The translations under genes were made by a program, and so were the position numbers. The notes beneath the pieces were generated by a model that saw nothing but the letters and a program-made list of their open reading frames with translations, had not been told where the DNA came from and searched no databases. This document shows positions 7,653-10,385 of a DNA stretch of 10,385 bases, one piece after another. The number at the start of each line of letters is the position of its first letter. The stretch's first letter is position 1. Source of the DNA: Alphaproteobacteria bacterium (GTDB lineage Bacteria; Pseudomonadota; Alphaproteobacteria; Rhizobiales; Hyphomicrobiaceae); assembly GCA_022600335.1 (NCBI GenBank), contig JAHZKN010000071.1, forward strand, positions 1-10,385, given 5' to 3'.

Positions 7653-7665
7653 TGCAATCATTGCA
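7653..7665. repeat. 13-base odd-centred dyad TGCAATCATTGCA
   Basis: TGCAAT and ATTGCA are separated by a single central C, giving a perfect dyad. It lies about 70 bases beyond the acpP stop and about 180 bases before fabF. It resembles a small operator site, but no convincing promoter overlaps it (a TATACG nearby lacks a good -35), so its role is unknown and chance is possible. Confidence 0.3.
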
Positions 7666-7731
7666 CACACCTGGAATGCTAGACGGTAGCCACCACTCGG
7701 CCTTGGTAGACCTTAGGATCCGAAAGTCAGA

Positions 7732-7974
7732 TTAGGCAGCTGATGCATTCTTCTCGAGGAACTTAACAGCGTCACCAACTGTTAAAATGTGCTCTGCGGC
7801 ATCGTCTGGAATTTCACATCCAAACTCTTCCTCGAACGCCATCACGAGTTCAACAGTGTCTAAACTGTCTGCGCCAAGGTCATCTATGAAGCTGGCATTG
7901 CCAGTCACCTTTTCGGCTTCAACTCCAAGATGCTCAACTACAATTTTCTTCACGCGCTCCGCGACATCGCTCAT
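7732..7974 (-). CDS. acpP: Acyl carrier protein
   Basis: AcpP carries the growing acyl chain as a thioester on 4'-phosphopantetheine and also supplies acyl groups for lipid A and phospholipid synthesis. The 80-residue acidic protein begins [18 protein letters not shown] and contains the prosthetic-group motif DDLGADSLD, with the modified serine at Ser37. Helix II ([22 protein letters not shown]) is the usual docking surface for FAS enzymes. The frame is open upstream to 8172, but the canonical N-terminus and a strong GAGGAAA ribosome site 6-8 bases before the ATG at 7974 settle the start. The C-terminus reads FLEKNASAA, typical of Rhizobiales. It is flanked by unusually wide gaps (351 bases upstream, 256 downstream) for an operon of this kind, which fits a separately driven, highly expressed gene. 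It sits in the standard fabD-fabG-acpP-fabF order. Confidence 0.98.
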   Translation of the reverse strand: MSDVAERVKKIVVEHLGVEAEKVTGNASFIDDLGADSLDTVELVMAFEEEFGCEIPDDAAEHILTVGDAVKFLEKNASAA

Positions 7975-8010
7975 CGTCTTTCCTCGAGTCTTTTCGTCAA
8001 ACTTTGGTTT

Positions 8011-8028
8011 CGATATGGGCCCAAATCG
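8011..8028. repeat. Imperfect 18-base palindrome in the acpP leader
   Basis: CGATATGGGCCCAAATCG is symmetrical except for one position in each arm, with TGGGCCCA at the centre. It is 37-54 bases upstream of the acpP ATG and downstream of the proposed promoter, so it would be transcribed and could form a hairpin in the 5' leader. The function is unknown. Confidence 0.35.
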
Positions 8029-8052
8029 GGACCGGCTCCAATACTTCACTGC

Positions 8053-8081
8053 TAGGCTGTACTGCCAGAACCTTCTGTCAA
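8053..8081 (-). promoter_or_regulatory. Candidate acpP promoter
   Basis: A perfect TTGACA lies at 8081-8076 on the minus strand. The expected -10 position 17-18 bases on reads AGCCTA/GCCTAG, a poor match to TATAAT but sharing the CTAG core seen in the better fabD promoter. The transcript would have a leader of about 70 bases before acpP. The -35 is convincing and the -10 is weak. Confidence 0.42.
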
Positions 8082-8213
8082 TTAACCCAGCGCCCGGTTC
8101 CACTGGCTGCGTCCAGGTGGGCCCCGCCTCGAAGTAAAAGCGACCCTGGACCGCTTCCGACATCGCGGTCAAGCGGGTTCCGATGGATAGGGCCTTTTGC
8201 GCGCAGGTGCAGC

Positions 8214-8231
8214 AAAAAACGAGGGGTCGTT
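8214..8231 (-). terminator. Weak intrinsic terminator candidate after fabG
   Basis: On the minus strand AACGA, a CCCC loop and TCGTT form a 5-bp stem that runs into a six-T tract (8219-8214), about 95 bases after the fabG stop. The stem is short and half A-T, so termination would be weak on its own, but two further hairpins lie just upstream (8258-8270 and 8276-8293). Together they could end or process the fabD-fabG transcript before acpP begins. Confidence 0.33.
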
Positions 8232-8275
8232 AACATGTTTCCCAGGGGTTGGCCAGTGGTCTCCTAGACCGTCTC

Positions 8276-8293
8276 AGCCCTGAATTCAGGGCT
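8276..8293. repeat. 18-bp perfect palindrome after fabG
   Basis: AGCCCTGAATTCAGGGCT equals its own reverse complement; as RNA it is a 7-bp stem with an AATT loop. It starts 33 bases beyond the fabG stop and lacks a following T-run on the minus strand. On the plus strand it is followed by ATTTGGGCCTTTT, but nothing is known to be transcribed rightward there. Likely roles are an mRNA 3' stability hairpin or a protein-binding dyad; neither can be proved from sequence. Confidence 0.5.
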
Positions 8294-8325
8294 ATTTGGG
8301 CCTTTTGAAGGGCAAGGCACCTCGG

Positions 8326-9069
8326 CTAAAGCATCACCATCCCACCATTGATGTGCAGAGTTTGGCCCGTGACGTATCCAGCCGCTTCGCTGGCTAAGTA
8401 TACCGCACCGGCTGCAATGTCGTCGGGACTACCAAAGCGCTGGGCTGGAATATGCTGGGAAATCTCAGCTTTTTGCTTGTCGTTCAGCATCTCTGTCATT
8501 GGCGTTGCAATAAAGCCAGGCGCGATACAGTTGGCAGTGATGCCGCGATTGGCCACTTCGCGCGCCAGCGATTTGGTCATCCCAATCATGCCGGCTTTTG
8601 AAGCGGCATAGTTACCTTGGCCTGGATTTCCCATGACCCCAGAAACAGATGAAATGTTGATGATCCGGCCATAGCCCGATTTGTTTCTCAGGATGGTGCG
8701 GGTAGCAGCACGCATCAGCATGAATGTCGATGTGAGATTGACGGCAATGACGTCATCCCACTGGTCATCTTTCATCACCATAAACAAATTGTCTTTGGTC
8801 AAGCCGGCGTTGTTGACCAAGATATCAAGTTGGCCCATGGCCTTCGTTGCTTTGTCAATCAGGCCTGCAACATCCTCACGACTGGCTAGATCGCACGGTA
8901 CGACGTGGGCTCGCCCTCCCAACTCTGTGGCAAGTGCTTCAAGCTTATCGGCGCGGCGACCAGACAGCGCAACCGTTGCACCCATTTTGTGAAAGTTGCG
9001 GGCAATTGCTTCGCCAATGCCTCCTGTCGCGCCCGTGACCAGAGCGTGTTTCCCATCGAGATCAAACAT
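8326..9069 (-). CDS. fabG: 3-oxoacyl-ACP reductase
   Basis: FabG reduces 3-oxoacyl-ACP to 3-hydroxyacyl-ACP with NADPH, the first reduction in each fatty acid cycle. From the ATG at 9069 the short-chain dehydrogenase has 247 residues. The cofactor motif TGATGGIG is at 12-19 and NNAG at 86-89. The catalytic set is Asn111, Ser141 (ISSVSG), Tyr154 and Lys158 (NYAASKAG), spaced as in E. coli. PGFIATPMT (184-192) and the terminal GGMVML are family hallmarks. GRR at 37-39 after the second strand favours NADPH. A TTG directly before the ATG could also initiate, but AGAGGA is 7 bases before the ATG and only 4 before the TTG, so I take the ATG. The fabD stop is 11 bases upstream, with the ribosome site in between, so the two are cotranscribed. 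Confidence 0.98.
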   Translation of the reverse strand: MFDLDGKHALVTGATGGIGEAIARNFHKMGATVALSGRRADKLEALATELGGRAHVVPCDLASREDVAGLIDKATKAMGQLDILVNNAGLTKDNLFMVMKDDQWDDVIAVNLTSTFMLMRAATRTILRNKSGYGRIINISSVSGVMGNPGQGNYAASKAGMIGMTKSLAREVANRGITANCIAPGFIATPMTEMLNDKQKAEISQHIPAQRFGSPDDIAAGAVYLASEAAGYVTGQTLHINGGMVML

Positions 9070-9080
9070 CAATTTTCCTC

Positions 9081-10028
9081 TTATGCGTTGAGTTGTGGCA
9101 GTGCAGCTTCAATGTCAACCAATGTTTGCAAACTCTGAACCTTGGCTGTTTTTTCAATGCGCTGGACCAATCCGGCAAGGACTTTGCCCGACCCGAGTTC
9201 ATAAAAGTCAGTGACGCCGTTCGCTGTCATGTAAGTGACAGACTCGCGCCATCGTACGGTGCCTGTTACCTGCTCAACCAAGCTGCGTTTAATTTCACCC
9301 GGATCCGTGAGCGGGGCGGCCTTTACGTTTGCTATCAACGGCACCACGGGGGCTTGCATGTCGACACTATTCAAAGCTTTGGCCATCGCATTGGCAGCCG
9401 GTTGCATCAGCGCACAATGAAACGGTGCAGATACTGGTAATGGAACTGCCCGGCGCAGACCAAACGCTTTGCCAACCTCAGCGACCCGATCGATTGCTGT
9501 TTTGTTGCCAGATAGCACGACTTGTTTTGGGTCATTGTCGTTTGCAATTTGGCAAACCTCTCCCTCGGCGGCTTTGTCAGCGATCTGTTGTGCGACATCG
9601 CGATCAACCCCGAGCAAAGCGGCCATTGCACCCTTGCCAACTGGCACCGCCTTTTGCATCGCTTGACCACGCAGCTTAAGCAAGCGTGCCGCATCCCCAA
9701 TCGTCAGAGCGCCAGCCGCAGCCAGTGCAGAATACTCCCCCAAGGAATGGCCAGCCACAAATGCGATCTGATCTTTGATGTTCAGCCCATGCTCTTTTTC
9801 AAGGCAACGGACGACTGCCATCGAGGCGGCCATCAAGGCAGGCTGTGCGTTCTCCGTCAGGGTCAACACATCAAGCGGGCCCTGCCACATTATCTCAGAC
9901 AGGTTTTGCCCAAGGGCAGCATCAACCTCCTCACATACAGCCCGAGCTGCAGGGGATGCATCCGCTAACTCTTTGCCCATGCCAACGGCCTGGCTCCCTT
10001 GTCCGGGGAAAATCAGTGCACGAGCCAT
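9081..10028 (-). CDS. fabD: Malonyl-CoA:ACP transacylase
   Basis: FabD moves the malonyl group from CoA to AcpP, providing the extender unit for fatty acid synthesis. The 315-residue protein starts MARALIFPGQGSQ, with the oxyanion glutamine in GQGSQ (9-13). The nucleophile is Ser95 in GHSLGEYSAL, Arg120 (LLKLRGQAMQ) binds the malonyl carboxylate and His204 (SAPFHCALM) completes the dyad, matching Ser92, Arg117 and His201 of E. coli. The ferredoxin-like small domain (about 130-200) contains IANDNDPKQVVLSG. ELGSGKVLAGLVQRI near the C-terminus is typical. The ATG at 10028 has AGAGGA 8 bases upstream. It is the first gene of the leftward fab operon, with a promoter and a structured leader of about 95 bases upstream. 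Confidence 0.98.
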   Translation of the reverse strand: MARALIFPGQGSQAVGMGKELADASPAARAVCEEVDAALGQNLSEIMWQGPLDVLTLTENAQPALMAASMAVVRCLEKEHGLNIKDQIAFVAGHSLGEYSALAAAGALTIGDAARLLKLRGQAMQKAVPVGKGAMAALLGVDRDVAQQIADKAAEGEVCQIANDNDPKQVVLSGNKTAIDRVAEVGKAFGLRRAVPLPVSAPFHCALMQPAANAMAKALNSVDMQAPVVPLIANVKAAPLTDPGEIKRSLVEQVTGTVRWRESVTYMTANGVTDFYELGSGKVLAGLVQRIEKTAKVQSLQTLVDIEAALPQLNA

Positions 10029-10057
10029 TGGCGGAGTCCTCTTCAGTTGCGCTGAGA

Positions 10058-10107
10058 CTGAGATTGCTCCAATGCGGTTGCGCCCAATCAGCGCCTCAAA
10101 ATCTCAG
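10058..10107 (-). promoter_or_regulatory. Inverted repeat in the fabD 5' leader
   Basis: CTGAGATT (10058-10065) and AATCTCAG (10100-10107) are perfect 8-base complements enclosing 34 bases. The loop includes GCGC pairs that can form an inner stem. The structure ends about 30 bases before the fabD ATG and lies downstream of the proposed promoter, so it is in the mRNA. A tandem TCTCAG copy in the AATCTCAGTCTCAG arm allows two alternative pairings with the partner arm. It may be a leader control element; no known riboswitch is recognised. Confidence 0.4.
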
Positions 10108-10129
10108 ATCAATCGTGGGTTGACCATGC

Positions 10130-10158
10130 TCTAGCCATGCAAGGCGGGGCACTGTCAA
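10130..10158 (-). promoter_or_regulatory. Promoter of the fabD-fabG operon
   Basis: On the minus strand TTGACA (10158-10153) is followed after exactly 17 bases by GCTAGA (10135-10130), a good sigma-70-type pair for an alphaproteobacterium. Transcription would start near 10122, giving a leader of about 95 bases before fabD. Confidence 0.65.
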
Positions 10159-10290
10159 GGCGGGCTTTGGTCAGGCCATTGGTGCAGCGAGGGTCGAGCA
10201 ACCAAATTGCTTTTGAGTGATAGGGTCGAACTTTCTTGCCTATGGTCTCGGCAAATCGCGATCTGCATGACCTCACAGAGGGCCGCGTCA

Positions 10291-10304
10291 GGTTGCCCGC
10301 AACC
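10291..10304. promoter_or_regulatory. 14-base dyad upstream of the rightward promoter
   Basis: GGTTGC and GCAACC are perfect complements with a CC centre. The dyad ends directly before the CTTGCG -35 element. It could be an operator half of a pair with the palindrome at 10315-10326, although the two sequences are only distantly alike. Confidence 0.3.
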
Positions 10305-10333
10305 CTTGCGCTAAGGCAAATTTGCCGTATAAA
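10305..10333 (+). promoter_or_regulatory. Rightward promoter toward the gene beyond the edge
   Basis: CTTGCG (10305-10310), a 17-base spacer and TATAAA (10328-10333) form a plausible sigma-70-type promoter pointing right. The spacer contains the palindrome GGCAAATTTGCC (10315-10326). If the divergent neighbour is rpsF, as is common beside fabD, this would be its promoter; the gene is outside the window. Confidence 0.5.
10315..10326. promoter_or_regulatory. 12-bp palindrome between -35 and -10
   Basis: GGCAAATTTGCC is a perfect palindrome lying wholly inside the spacer of the rightward promoter, a classic place for a repressor site. A GGCAAAT half-copy is at 10250-10256. Symmetry and position are seen; a regulator is inferred only. 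Confidence 0.35.
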
Positions 10334-10370
10334 GCCCCCTTCATCCGCTTCGGTCGAGGGCTGAAGGGGC
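10334..10370 (+). promoter_or_regulatory. Leader hairpin immediately after the rightward promoter
   Basis: CCCCTTCA (10336-10343) pairs with TGAAGGGG (10362-10369) across an 18-base loop that itself contains CCG-CTT-CGG. G10334 can pair with C10370 if C10335 is bulged. The hairpin begins at or just before the expected transcription start, so it would sit at the 5' end of the mRNA. It might be part of a ribosomal-protein leader if rpsF follows, such as the S6:S18-binding type, but the window ends too soon to test this. Confidence 0.4.
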
Positions 10371-10385
10371 AATCGGAACCCGCAT

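Larger units (their letters stand above)
7476..7731 (-). other. Intergenic region between acpP and fabF
   Basis: This 256-base stretch carries no credible gene. In the direction of transcription it shows no obvious intrinsic terminator directly after acpP. It has a dyad TGCAATCATTGCA at 7653-7665, a T-rich patch near 7603-7610, a GC-rich hairpin at 7520-7535, a 10-bp palindrome AGTTTAAACT at 7492-7501 and then the fabF ribosome site. The spacing suggests that acpP and fabF transcript levels can differ. Confidence 0.5.
7975..8325 (-). other. Intergenic region between fabG and acpP with promoter and hairpins
   Basis: These 351 bases hold no supportable gene; the open frames in it have no recognisable protein character. 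In the direction of transcription they contain, after the fabG stop, an 18-bp palindrome (8276-8293), a small stem GGTCT/AGACC (8258-8270) and a short stem with a T-run (8214-8231). A TTGACA promoter candidate (8081) comes next, then an imperfect palindrome in the presumed acpP leader (8011-8028). The layout is that of a 3' end followed by a new promoter. Confidence 0.6.
10029..10385. other. Divergent intergenic region upstream of fabD
   Basis: No gene is supportable in these 357 bases. The left part is the fabD leader with an 8-bp inverted repeat (10058-10107) and the leftward promoter (10130-10158). The centre (about 10160-10290) shows only a short TTGCC/GGCAA pair at 10236-10254. The right part has a rightward promoter (10305-10333), two dyads (10291-10304 and 10315-10326) and a hairpin (10334-10370) in the leader of a gene beyond the edge. 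In Rhizobiales the divergent neighbour of fabD is often rpsF. Confidence 0.6.

Noticed and set aside
7040..7657. Minus-strand open frame of 205 residues overlapping the fabF start
   Set aside because: It is an alternative frame over fabF, whose frame has intact catalytic residues; the alternative product resembles no family I recognise.
7975..8172. Open frame extending acpP upstream by 66 residues to 8172
   Set aside because: The extension has no ACP character; the canonical [10 protein letters not shown] start has a strong ribosome site directly upstream, and ACPs are about 78-80 residues.
8004..8267. Plus-strand open frame of 87 residues in the fabG-acpP gap
   Set aside because: Composition is arbitrary (Arg/Ser/Pro-rich), no ribosome site is evident, and it overlaps the acpP promoter, leader and hairpins on the other strand.
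10109..10372. Minus-strand open frame of 87 residues upstream of fabD
   Set aside because: It covers both divergent promoters and the leader hairpin, has no recognisable domain and would end inside the fabD leader.
8173..10383. ATCGGAACCCGC occurs on the plus strand at 10372-10383 and on the minus strand at 8184-8173
   Set aside because: A single 12-base match on either strand is expected by chance several times in 10 kb. The GGAAC resembles an EcfG -35 element, but no CGTT follows at 16-17 bases in the acpP copy.
1..10385. Search for mobile elements, CRISPR, tRNA, toxin-antitoxin or defence genes
   Set aside because: No array-like repeats, tRNA folds, transposase or integrase motifs, or defence domains were seen; all long frames are core housekeeping genes.

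Overview
The window is an ordinary chromosomal core region of an alphaproteobacterium, most likely of the Rhizobiales/Hyphomicrobiales. This rests on gene order and protein character: surA-pdxA-rsmA facing the convergent series fabD-fabG-acpP-fabF-mltG-yicC-gmk is a familiar arrangement in that order. GC content is moderate. I see no tRNA or rRNA gene, transposase, integrase, CRISPR array, toxin-antitoxin pair or phage gene, and no sign of recent transfer. The lineage call is inference; no database was searched.

Left part, plus strand (1-2872): the 3' end of a SurA-type periplasmic chaperone gene runs in from outside the window. It is followed by pdxA (4-hydroxythreonine-4-phosphate dehydrogenase, vitamin B6 synthesis) and rsmA/ksgA (dimethylation of two adenines in 16S rRNA). 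Each junction is a 4-base ATGA overlap, so the three are a translationally coupled operon: outer-membrane biogenesis, cofactor synthesis and ribosome maturation. It meets the opposing operon at a 44-base convergent gap without a clear intrinsic terminator.

Middle and right part, minus strand (2917-10028, read right to left): fabD (malonyl-CoA:ACP transacylase), fabG (3-oxoacyl-ACP reductase), acpP (acyl carrier protein) and fabF (KAS II) form the core of type II fatty acid synthesis. mltG (membrane-bound endolytic murein transglycosylase), yicC (endoribonuclease family) and gmk (guanylate kinase, probably TTG start overlapping yicC) follow. FabD loads malonate on AcpP, FabF condenses it with the growing chain and FabG performs the first reduction.

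The protein genes are textbook, so the less-explained content is in the gaps. acpP is set apart by a 351-base gap upstream (a row of dyads including an 18-bp perfect palindrome, then a TTGACA element) and a 256-base gap downstream with a hairpin. A 16-bp perfect palindrome lies just upstream of yicC. The fabD leader holds an 8-bp inverted repeat next to a good sigma-70-type promoter.

Right edge (10029-10385): a divergent intergenic region. A rightward promoter with two short dyads around its -35 and -10 elements leads into a hairpin-bearing leader whose gene lies outside the window. In Rhizobiales the neighbour is often rpsF-rpsR-rplI, which would suit a structured ribosomal-protein leader, but this cannot be confirmed here. 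I found no previously undescribed system; the candidates offered are regulatory and of modest strength.
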